From CAZNLL01 sp964573885 (GTDB lineage: Bacteria; Desulfobacterota; DSM-4660; Desulfatiglandales; Desulfatiglandaceae), in the NCBI GenBank assembly GCA_964573885.1, contig CAZNLL010000060.1, positions 1 to 22,154 on the forward strand: DNA of 22,154 nt, written 5' to 3'. Position 1 is the first letter of the stretch. Every line of letters starts with the position of its first letter. The notes under the pieces were generated by a model. That model was not told the origin of the DNA, ran no database searches, and saw only the letters and a program-made list of their open reading frames with translations. Shown piece after piece: positions 16,701 to 22,154 of this stretch. The translations under genes were made by a program, and so were the position numbers.

Positions 16701-16885
16701 GGGCGGGTGCGGCCAGTCGACACTCCTTGGGCACGGCCGTATTCGGAGGGATGATCGCCTCCACCTTCCTGAGCCTTGTCCTGGTTCCGGTCCTTTATGT
16801 GCTCATAGAGAGGATCAGGGAAAGGCGCGTTAAGCCCGAGGCCCCTAAGAATGGCCCCGAGAAAACTGGTGAAGGTCCCCCTTAA
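13733..16885 (+). CDS. RND multidrug efflux pump, HAE-1 family (AcrB/MexF-like)
   Basis: The 1050-residue inner-membrane proton/drug antiporter has the expected duplicated organisation: helix 1 at the N-terminus (FFIDRPIFAAVISIVITLAG), a large periplasmic loop, helices 2-7, a second loop, and helices 8-12. Proton-relay residues are all present: D409 and D410 in GLVVDDAIVVVENASR, K937 in GLASKNAIL, and R969 in RERLRPILMTAFAF, matching AcrB D407, D408, K940 and R971. Length is normal and no frame break is seen. It is the second gene of the adaptor-pump operon; with the divergent TolC-like channel it completes a tripartite export machine. The likely substrates are hydrophobic toxicants, but specificity cannot be read. 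An AGGA with short spacing precedes the ATG. Confidence 0.96.
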   Translation: MFVNFFIDRPIFAAVISIVITLAGAVCIPLLPVAQFPDITPPTVQVKATYTGANAEVVEQAVTTPIEEQINGAEGMLYMTSTSASDGTSTINVTFEVGYDLDIAAVDVQNRVSMALPQLPEDVRRVGVTTQKQSTDFTMAVSLFSPDDTYDDLFLSNYASINIVDVLKRLPGVGDVSVLGERTYAMRIWLDPNKMTSLGLAAGDVIQAIQDQNIQVAAGKIGEPPSPAGQAFTYSITTLGRLSKPSEFADIIVRVGEDGSLVRIKDVARVELGAENYGWYSNLNGKRSATIAVYQLPGANALNVATRVRETMAHLGERLPEGLSYRISYDTTAFVKESIKEVLITLVEAMLLVFMVVFVFLQNWRATLIPAITIPVSLVGTFGVMKAAGFSINTLSLFGLVLAIGLVVDDAIVVVENASRCIDEKGMEPKEATKEAMREVVGPIIATTLVLMAVFVPVAFMPGISGQLYKQFALTIAFSVTISAINALTLSPALCASLLQPKGGRGNWFFRAFNWVFNGSRALYLKGVRWFIKGWVVVLAGFLALMGVTYYYFRAVPTGFVPPEDQGYFYTTMEGPEGASLERTEKVASEVEKILMSIPGVEDVITIGGFNLVGGTLDSGSASQVVILKPWDQRESPDLHLDSIMGQVRRKTAHISEAFVMAFNPPPIRGLSTTGGFEFELQDMEGGELTDMKAVAQKIIKEGRKYSQLLPMNTTFEVNYPQFYVELDRTKAKVLGIPVSDVFTALQTYLGSIYVNDFNKFGRVYRVYLQAEKGFRSDRADIARLYVRAGEGQMVPLSALVEVEQIRGVQNIKHYNAYRTVSIYGGNAPGFSSGQAITAMEGLAEKQLPEGYGYEWTGVALQEIKSGGMAPFIFGLALVFVFLFLAAQYESWTMPFMVMLAVPLALLGALLAQHWRGINNDVYCQIGLVMLIGLASKNAILIVEFAKDLRERGLSIVDAAMQAARERLRPILMTAFAFILGVVPLVIAEGAGAASRHSLGTAVFGGMIASTFLSLVLVPVLYVLIERIRERRVKPEAPKNGPEKTGEGPP

Positions 16886-16953
16886 AGGAGATACATGTTT
16901 TCCGCTTCCTTGAGGAGATCTTCTCTGAAGTCCGGATGGCCCAGGCTGGACAT
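16882..16953 (-). pseudogene. Scrap resembling the C-terminus of an acetyl-CoA hydrolase/CoA-transferase
   Basis: The minus strand encodes a 23-codon ORF containing LGHPDFREDLLKEA and ending in TAA at 16884-16882. The motif HPDFRE-[DE]-L near the extreme C-terminus is characteristic of the acetyl-CoA hydrolase/4-hydroxybutyrate CoA-transferase (Cat1/ACH1) family, whose proteins end a few residues later, as here. The same frame runs back into the end of the hydrolase gene without further homology, so this is probably a residue of a lost gene. It overlaps the pump's stop codon. The motif match is from memory and short. Confidence 0.45.
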
Positions 16954-16961
16954 AGGTTTCC

Positions 16962-17918
16962 TTAAAGTTTCAATGTGAGTCCATCCCAGGCAACGGTCAC
17001 CTCAAGGGGGGAGTCCCCTTCAAACAAGGAGGCCAGTTTTCTTGTGTCGGCCAAGATCTTATCCAGTTTTTCATCGTCTGAGACAGGCTCCTGGTGAAAC
17101 AGGCATAAGTGCTTGACCCCTGCCTCTTTGGCGAATTCCACCCCCACCACATTGTTGGAGTGTCCCCAATCTTCCTTGACGGTCCAGGCATCGGCGAGGG
17201 TGTACTGGGCGTCAAAAATAAGCAGATCGGCGCCTTTAAAAAACGAAACAGGGGACAGGGTCTCGATAGAGCCCTCGAATTTGTGCTCCGAATCCGTGGA
17301 ATAGACAATCGCTTTTCCGTTTCTTTCAATTCGGTAACCGTAAGATTTGCCGGGATGATGCTGCGCTGTTGCCATTACCTGAAAGCCGGCAATGTCGTAA
17401 GCCCGGTCGGTTTCAAGCCGGACAAATTCGATTTTCGCCCTCAGATCATGAAAATCCAGAGGAAAAAAAGGGGCGCTATGCTGTCTCGTAAAGGCCTCCT
17501 TCAAGCCATCATGGCATCCGTATATGGTGATGCGGGTCCCCTCAATCAGGGTGGGCACAAAAAAGGGGAAGCCATGGATATGGTCCCAATGGGGATGGGA
17601 GAGGAGGATATGGAATTCCCGGGGGGGAGATCCTTTCCCGTTCCTGAGGAGGTGATTGCCCAGGTCCCTGATCCCGGATCCTGCGTCGCAGATGAGTCTT
17701 TCTCGGCCCTCACGAATCTCAATACACGGGGTGTTGGTGCCATAGGTTCCCTTCACCCAGAAGGGCAGGGTCTGGTCCATAAAGGCCTCTATATCCATGT
17801 CTGGACCAAGGCCTCGTTCCACAGCAATCTCAAGGGCACGATGCACCTTTTGACGGATATGCTTTGTGGTCACAGATGCGGGAAGGGATCCACGGGTCCC
17901 CCAGAAGCGCACGTCCAT
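16962..17918 (-). CDS. Metallo-beta-lactamase-fold hydrolase
   Basis: The 318-residue protein opens with VRFWGTRGSLP, typical of the Lactamase_B_2/phosphodiesterase-like branch of the fold. Metal ligands visible are HPHWDH at 108-113, H187/H188, D209 in YSTDSEH, and probably D236 in LLIFDAQY and H253 (GHSNN). H275 also occurs near the end. The branch contains cyclic-nucleotide phosphodiesterases, RNase Z-like and PhnP-like enzymes, so the substrate may be a phosphodiester; this is inference. An N-terminal stretch (about 20-55) is a helical insertion preceding the second strand. The ATG at 17918 has GGAG six bases upstream. It has its own promoter upstream although it follows rmuC on the same strand. 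Confidence 0.85.
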   Translation of the reverse strand: MDVRFWGTRGSLPASVTTKHIRQKVHRALEIAVERGLGPDMDIEAFMDQTLPFWVKGTYGTNTPCIEIREGRERLICDAGSGIRDLGNHLLRNGKGSPPREFHILLSHPHWDHIHGFPFFVPTLIEGTRITIYGCHDGLKEAFTRQHSAPFFPLDFHDLRAKIEFVRLETDRAYDIAGFQVMATAQHHPGKSYGYRIERNGKAIVYSTDSEHKFEGSIETLSPVSFFKGADLLIFDAQYTLADAWTVKEDWGHSNNVVGVEFAKEAGVKHLCLFHQEPVSDDEKLDKILADTRKLASLFEGDSPLEVTVAWDGLTLKL

Positions 17919-17947
17919 TTTTTTCTCCGGGTATCTGGTGGACTAAC

Positions 17948-17986
17948 GAGGCGTCTGCCTCAATGGGGCCGGAAAGATTCCCGGCC
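17948..17986 (-). other. Two small hairpins in the leader of the hydrolase gene
   Basis: In the predicted leader of about 95 nt, GAGGC/GCCTC (17948-17961, 4-nt loop) and GGCCGG/CCGGCC (17967-17986, 8-nt loop) can both form stems. They lie 30 to 68 nt upstream of the start codon. No known riboswitch or attenuator architecture was recognised. Confidence 0.35.
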
Positions 17987-18021
17987 GGAAACCCTTTTGG
18001 GGCAAGAGCGAAAACGGGGCT

Positions 18022-18050
18022 AATATAGGCAAACAGTGCCCGGGTGTCAA
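18022..18050 (-). promoter_or_regulatory. Sigma-70 promoter for the metallo-hydrolase gene
   Basis: On the minus strand a perfect TTGACA (18050-18045) and TATATT (18027-18022; 5 of 6) are exactly 17 bp apart, located just after the rmuC stop codon. Transcription would start near 18015. Confidence 0.75.
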
Positions 18051-18068
18051 AAGAAAAGGCCGGGCGCC

Positions 18069-19292
18069 TCATTCCTCTTTTTCTAGATCCAGGGTGTGGG
18101 CCGCATCTTGTGGAAGGGGGGAGGAGGGATGTTGCCGCTTGAGATCTTCAATCTTTTTTAAAGGCCTTTCAAGTTGACGGCGCCTTGTGGTCATGAGGGA
18201 CTCATATTCCTTTTGGGCCTCCTGAAGGCGCCTACCCATGGTCTCCATCTTTTTTGTAAATTCCGTCCATTCCTTGTGGAAGGTTCCCAAGAGGGAGAGG
18301 ATGTGGCTGGAGGTCTCCTCCAGGGCAAAGCTCTCCACCGCCTGACGAACGACTCCCAGTACGGCGAAAAGGGTCAGCGGGGAGCAGAGGATCACCCTTT
18401 TTTTGAGGGTCCGGTCAATGATACCGGGATCTTGCTCCTGGATGAAGGCATAGATCTGTTCATTGGGGATGAAAAGGAGGACATAATCAAGGGTACGCGC
18501 CTGAGGATTAATATATTCCCGGCCCGTGACTTCTTTTATCCTGGCCTTGGCGTCTCTGAGAAACTGGTTTCGGAAGGTGCTCTTCTCAGCCTCTGATCCG
18601 GACTCTAAAAACCTTAAATAGTTGTCCAAGGGGAATTTGACATCCATGTTCAATTTAAGGCCTTTGGGCAAAAGAAACGTGAAATCAGGTCGGGTCCCGC
18701 CCCCTTTCAAGGGCCTTTGTTTCAGGTAATTGATGTTTTCCTCAAGACCCACCAGGCGGAGGATGTCCTCGGCCATTCGCTCCCCCCACTGCCCCCTCAC
18801 TTTGGTGCTTGCCAGGGCCTCGCGCAGGGTGTGGGTCGCCTGAGTGAGGGCGGCGGTCTGCTCCGTGGCGGATTTGAGTTGGGTCGCAAGCTCACCGAAT
18901 TTGGCCACCCTGTCCCGCTCCAAGGTCTGAACGAGGGCGGACATCCGTTCCAGTTCCGTGGACATGCGTTTCAACTGCTCGTCAATGAGGCCTTTCTTGG
19001 CATCGATCTGACCCGCTGTCACCTCTCTTTCCGAATCAAATCTGGCCTTGGCAAGCTTGAGGAATTCTTCTGTCGACTTGGCGAGGGCCTCGAGAGAGAG
19101 GTTCCCGAAGCTGGCCTTCATATGGCCGGTTAAGGCCTCAAGGTGCTCTTTGCTTAAAGCCTCGCTCTTCTGGAGGAGATCTTCGGCCAGCTCTCTGGCT
19201 GAACGTGACTGGATGAACCTCAAAAGGAGGGCCACCACGATTCCCAGGGCAAATCCCGCTAAAAAAACGATCAACAGGGGGATCCAGTCCAT
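18069..19292 (-). CDS. rmuC: DNA recombination protein RmuC
   Basis: The 407-residue protein has an N-terminal membrane anchor (about 4-25), a long coiled coil (about 30-160) and the PD-(D/E)XK-type RmuC nuclease-like domain, with RGQWGE at 166-171, RPDF at 201-204 and DVKFP at 217-221. A second helical tail with many basic residues follows. RmuC proteins limit recombination between inverted repeats and are proposed to act as nucleases; the biochemical activity is not firmly settled. The start lies 15 bp after the stop of the acyl-CoA synthetase gene, so the two are probably cotranscribed, although they share no obvious pathway. Confidence 0.94.
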   Translation of the reverse strand: MDWIPLLIVFLAGFALGIVVALLLRFIQSRSARELAEDLLQKSEALSKEHLEALTGHMKASFGNLSLEALAKSTEEFLKLAKARFDSEREVTAGQIDAKKGLIDEQLKRMSTELERMSALVQTLERDRVAKFGELATQLKSATEQTAALTQATHTLREALASTKVRGQWGERMAEDILRLVGLEENINYLKQRPLKGGGTRPDFTFLLPKGLKLNMDVKFPLDNYLRFLESGSEAEKSTFRNQFLRDAKARIKEVTGREYINPQARTLDYVLLFIPNEQIYAFIQEQDPGIIDRTLKKRVILCSPLTLFAVLGVVRQAVESFALEETSSHILSLLGTFHKEWTEFTKKMETMGRRLQEAQKEYESLMTTRRRQLERPLKKIEDLKRQHPSSPLPQDAAHTLDLEKEE

Positions 19293-19307
19293 AGGATTAC
19301 CTCTCCT

Positions 19308-20687
19308 CTAAGTCTCCCTTGTGTGCCAGTGGTCCCGGAGCATTCTAAGGCCTTGCACGCTTTCTTCAGGGCTGTTGAAGACCGGATAGGTGTTCAGCTT
19401 CTTGAAAGCCTCAAGGTGCCCCCTTTCCGTAAAAAAACTCAGGGCGATGGGTTTTCCGTTTCTCTCAGAAAGGGCCTTAATAAACTGGAGCATTTGGGCG
19501 GGGCTGCCAATTTGAGGGCCGAAGATCTTGACCATGTCCGGTTCATACATGAAAGACAGGACCAGGCCGTCAATATGATCCAGGGCAAGGCAGCTTTTAA
19601 GGGTGAAGGAGAGTCCCTCCAGATCATGAACATCCCCGAAGTCCATGGGGTTTGACATGCGAATAACCCCTCCCCTCCTAAAGGCCTCGATTTCCGACAA
19701 AAGGGAGCGGGGAAGGGGGGGGCAGTGAAAACCATATTTCTCACAGGTATCTCCCAGGATAACAGAAAACCCCCCTGAAAAAGAAATGGCCACCAGGCGG
19801 TCCCCCCGTATGGGGGGGAGACGGAGGGCCTTGGCGGCAACCGTCATGTCATGGATATCGTAGGCCCGGATGATCCCCGCTTGCCTGAAGGCACAGTTCA
19901 CGATCCGGTCATCATTGGAAAGGGCCGCCGTATGGGAGAAGGCGATTTTGGAGGCGGTTCGGCTCACATTGGATTTAAACACAACAACGGGCTTTTGTGA
20001 GCTCCTGGCCAGACGCATGAATTCCCGCCCCTGTTCGATGCTTTCCAGGTAAAGGTGGATCTGCTCTGTATCCGGGTCTTGAATCAGGTACTGGAGGAAA
20101 TCAATTTCATTAAGGTTGAGTTTGTTCCCCACGCTCAGAATCTTTGAAAACCCGATGTGTTCTTCTGAAAAGTAGTAGGCGATCTGGGTGGTCACACCCC
20201 CGCTTTGAATAACCAGGCTCACAGGGCCTTTCTTGAATTTCTTGGGGTGCATGGGGTTAAAGGGGGTACAGAGACCTGACCCGGTGCATATGACACCGAT
20301 ACTGTTGGGACCGATAAATCGGATACCAAAACGGTGGGCCGCGTCAAGGAGTTCCTCCTCGGCCCGGTTACCTTTCTCGTCGTATTCCCGGAACCCCCCG
20401 GTGGAAACCACGGCATGACGGATGCCTTTCCGGCCGCAGAGTTCCAGGGTCCGGCCCACGGACCCGGAGGGCACAAGGATGACGGCCAGTTCAATACCCC
20501 GGGGCAGGGACTCAGGATCCGTTATGATCTCCCGGCCGTGAACCCTGCCCGGTTTTCTTCCTACAGGGAATATTCTTCCTTTGAATCCCATTTCCTGGCA
20601 ATGCCAGATGATGTTTTTTGCGAGATTCCTGAGATCTGTACCCACACCAAAGACCGCCACGGAGGCGGGGTTAAAAAAGGGTCTCAT
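19308..20687 (-). CDS. ADP-forming acyl-CoA synthetase, alpha (CoA-binding/ligase) half
   Basis: The 459-residue protein has a Rossmann CoA-binding domain (starting FFNPASVAVFGVG, residues 5-16), then two succinyl-CoA-ligase-like domains. GPNSIGV is at 126-132. The phosphorylated catalytic histidine is H252 in SHTAAL, as in acetyl-CoA synthetase (ADP-forming) alpha subunits. These enzymes interconvert acyl-CoA + ADP + phosphate with acid + CoA + ATP through a phosphohistidine. The ATP-grasp beta domain required for nucleotide binding is neither fused nor adjacent here, so it must be encoded elsewhere or the protein acts otherwise. AGGAGG lies rather far (14 nt) from the ATG. It is divergent from a CoA-ester racemase, suggesting related roles. 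Confidence 0.9.
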   Translation of the reverse strand: MRPFFNPASVAVFGVGTDLRNLAKNIIWHCQEMGFKGRIFPVGRKPGRVHGREIITDPESLPRGIELAVILVPSGSVGRTLELCGRKGIRHAVVSTGGFREYDEKGNRAEEELLDAAHRFGIRFIGPNSIGVICTGSGLCTPFNPMHPKKFKKGPVSLVIQSGGVTTQIAYYFSEEHIGFSKILSVGNKLNLNEIDFLQYLIQDPDTEQIHLYLESIEQGREFMRLARSSQKPVVVFKSNVSRTASKIAFSHTAALSNDDRIVNCAFRQAGIIRAYDIHDMTVAAKALRLPPIRGDRLVAISFSGGFSVILGDTCEKYGFHCPPLPRSLLSEIEAFRRGGVIRMSNPMDFGDVHDLEGLSFTLKSCLALDHIDGLVLSFMYEPDMVKIFGPQIGSPAQMLQFIKALSERNGKPIALSFFTERGHLEAFKKLNTYPVFNSPEESVQGLRMLRDHWHTRET

Positions 20688-20794
20688 GTTGGACTTAACT
20701 ACCTCCTAGAGTGCCTACAATGGCGCATAAAGCCTGTGCCCGGCCCATTCCCGTTGCCGTTGGGTCTGGAGGGGTCCGCCGGCGGGGCCTACAC

Positions 20795-20823
20795 ATTCCA
20801 ATAAGGCGGCCGGGAATTGTCAA
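20795..20823 (-). promoter_or_regulatory. Candidate sigma-70 promoter for the acyl-CoA synthetase-rmuC unit
   Basis: On the minus strand a perfect TTGACA (20823-20818) is followed after 17 bp by TGGAAT (20800-20795; 4 of 6). The leader would be about 100 nt. Confidence 0.5.
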
Positions 20824-20847
20824 GGAAAAAGAGGACAGGCGCCTTTC

Positions 20848-20876
20848 TTGACAGGGACCGGTAGATTCCTTATAGT
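20848..20876 (+). promoter_or_regulatory. Sigma-70 promoter for the racemase gene
   Basis: TTGACA at 20848-20853 and TATAGT at 20871-20876 (5 of 6) are exactly 17 bp apart. The leader is about 35 nt and ends with AAGGAGG before the ATG at 20917. The open frame's apparent earlier TTG start at 20848 is the -35 box itself. Confidence 0.82.
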
Positions 20877-20916
20877 GGTGACTCTTCGAAGACGAATAGG
20901 CAAAAAGGAGGCATAT

Positions 20917-22059
20917 ATGAGGCCTTTAGACGGAATCAGGGTTGTTGAAATGGCGGGGCTGGCCCCTTCGCCCTATTGCGGCATGATTTTGGCAGATTTT
21001 GGGGCCCAGGTGGTCATCGTGGACCGGCTGACCAGGGGCGTTCCGGAGATTCCCAACGTTATGACCAGGAATCCCTTTGATCGAGGCAAACGTTCGATGC
21101 GGATCAATTTGAAGTCCCCCCAAGGGGTGGAGATCGTGAAAGGCATGATCCGGGACTTTGATGTGCTCCTCGAACCTTACCGGCCCGGCGTGATGGAAGG
21201 ACTTGGGCTGGGACCGGATGAGGCCTTGAGCTTAAACCCCAAAATCGTTTACGCCCGGCTTACCGGATGGGGTCAGAAGGGCCCCTATGCCAGCATGGCC
21301 GGTCATGACATTAACTACATCGCCCTTTCCGGGGCCCTTTCCCTCTTCAGGAGAAAGGGGGAACGACCCCTGCCACCCTGCAACCTGCTGGGTGATTTTG
21401 CAGGGGGCGGCATGCTTTGTGCCATGGGGATCCTCCTGGCCCTGATGGAAAGGAATCGTTCGGGCCAAGGGCAGGTTGTGGATGCGGCCATGGTGGACGG
21501 TGCGGCCAGTTTCAGCACCTTCTTCTTTGGAATGCTGGCCCACGAACTCATGACGCTTGACATCGGAAACAACATGCTGGACGGGGGAGCACCCTATTAC
21601 CAGGCCTATGAAACGGCCGACGGCAAGTTCATGTCGGTGGGCGCCATAGAGAGCCGGTTTTACAAGGAACTCCTGGAAGGCATGGGCCTGGATCCCGCTT
21701 CCTTGCCCGACCAAAACAATAAAGAAAAATGGCCGGAAATGAGGGCCCGGTTTGCCGAGGTGTTCAAGACAAAGACCCGGGATGAATGGAGCGCCATTTT
21801 TGAGGGAAAGGATGCCTGTGTGGCTCCGGTGATTGGATTGGAGGAGGTGGGGAACCACCCCCACAACCGGGAAAGGGACCTGCTTGTAGATATCCAGGGT
21901 GTGTTGCAGCCTGCACCGGCACCCAGGCTTTCTCGCACGCCGGGTACGGCCCTTGGACCGGGAGGTCCCCGGGGCGCCAATACCCGCGAGGTCTTGATAG
22001 AGCTGGGTCATCCCGAAAAAGAGGTGGATGCCCTCTTCAAGCAGGGCATTGTGGAATAA
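20917..22059 (+). CDS. CaiB/BaiF family, alpha-methylacyl-CoA racemase type
   Basis: The 380-residue protein belongs to family III CoA-transferases/racemases. It opens with LDGIRVVEMAGLAPSPYCGMIL, and NPFDRGKRSM then NLKSPQG are hallmark segments. The three catalytic residues of M. tuberculosis alpha-methylacyl-CoA racemase (H126, D156, E241) have counterparts at H130 in AGHDINY, D160 in GDFAGGG and E245 in GAIESRF, each offset by four. This argues for a racemase acting on 2-methyl-branched acyl-CoA esters rather than a CoA-transferase. That step lets methyl-branched fatty acids or similar compounds enter beta-oxidation. ATG at 20917 has GGAGG at good spacing. It is divergent from an acyl-CoA synthetase half, which could supply CoA esters. 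Confidence 0.92.
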   Translation: MRPLDGIRVVEMAGLAPSPYCGMILADFGAQVVIVDRLTRGVPEIPNVMTRNPFDRGKRSMRINLKSPQGVEIVKGMIRDFDVLLEPYRPGVMEGLGLGPDEALSLNPKIVYARLTGWGQKGPYASMAGHDINYIALSGALSLFRRKGERPLPPCNLLGDFAGGGMLCAMGILLALMERNRSGQGQVVDAAMVDGAASFSTFFFGMLAHELMTLDIGNNMLDGGAPYYQAYETADGKFMSVGAIESRFYKELLEGMGLDPASLPDQNNKEKWPEMRARFAEVFKTKTRDEWSAIFEGKDACVAPVIGLEEVGNHPHNRERDLLVDIQGVLQPAPAPRLSRTPGTALGPGGPRGANTREVLIELGHPEKEVDALFKQGIVE

Positions 22060-22154
22060 TCCCGCCCAAAGACAAAGCATCTCAATGTAAGCCCATCAAG
22101 TTATTTAATTAAAAGCGGAATTTTTTTCTTGACCGTTTAAAGATGTTTTTTTAA
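22060..22154. other. AT-rich tail after the racemase gene
   Basis: No gene or convincing terminator is seen. A TTGACC at 22129-22134 is placed so that a -10 would fall at or beyond the window edge, so the promoter of a following gene may start here. Confidence 0.2.

Noticed and set aside
15614..16723. Minus-strand ORF of 369 codons opposite the RND pump
   Set aside because: It is an antisense shadow in a GC-rich gene, rich in His/Gly/Gln, with no recognisable motif, while the pump on the plus strand is complete.
20848..20916. Longer start (TTG at 20848) for the racemase
   Set aside because: The TTG is the first half of a perfect -35 box and the transcript starts downstream; AAGGAGG precedes the ATG at 20917.

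Overview
The window looks like a GC-rich chromosomal stretch from an anaerobic Desulfobacterota-type (deltaproteobacterial) bacterium. This is inferred from protein character: a DUF1847 cysteine-rich protein, an ADP-forming acyl-CoA synthetase alpha half, a CaiB/BaiF racemase, a clade-III-type phosphofructokinase and an OFA-like MFS carrier. No rRNA, tRNA or CRISPR array was seen. Several genes carry textbook sigma-70 promoters (TTGACA, 17 bp, TATxxT), so I could place promoters and decide starts for many of them.

Layout, left to right. Positions 1-183 are AT-rich and end in a minus-strand partial ORF with a transposase-like N-terminus. Positions 184-4094 (minus) hold a translationally coupled heterodimeric ABC exporter with one degenerate and one canonical ATP site. 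A divergent promoter region leads to an MFS transporter and an ornithine carbamoyltransferase (4251-6572, plus). A phosphofructokinase (6651-7931, minus) is divergent from a small DUF202 membrane protein plus flavodoxin-like protein (8167-8966, plus). Directly after the flavodoxin lies the C-terminal stub of a class III nucleotidyl cyclase, followed by a 198-bp AT-rich segment bounded by perfect 12-bp inverted repeats. Next come a LysE-family exporter (minus) and a DUF1847 protein (plus).

Positions 10948-16885 encode a complete tripartite RND efflux system: a TolC-like outer-membrane channel (minus) divergent from a lipoprotein adaptor and an AcrB-type pump (plus). Convergent to it on the minus strand are an ADP-forming acyl-CoA synthetase alpha half, rmuC, and a metallo-beta-lactamase-fold hydrolase with its own promoter. 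In the narrow gap between pump and hydrolase is a minus-strand scrap resembling the C-terminus of an acetyl-CoA hydrolase/CoA-transferase. The window closes with an alpha-methylacyl-CoA racemase-type CaiB/BaiF enzyme, divergent from the acyl-CoA synthetase half.

Functionally the window combines two export systems (ABC pair, RND pump), two small-molecule carriers (MFS, LysE), and CoA-ester metabolism (synthetase half and racemase sharing a promoter region). Three spots carry traces of gene decay or insertion: the left edge, 8987-9366 and 16882-16953. I did not find convincing evidence for a wholly new multi-gene system. The least explained pieces are the 198-bp inverted-repeat-bounded segment next to the cyclase stub and the orphan synthetase half paired with the racemase.
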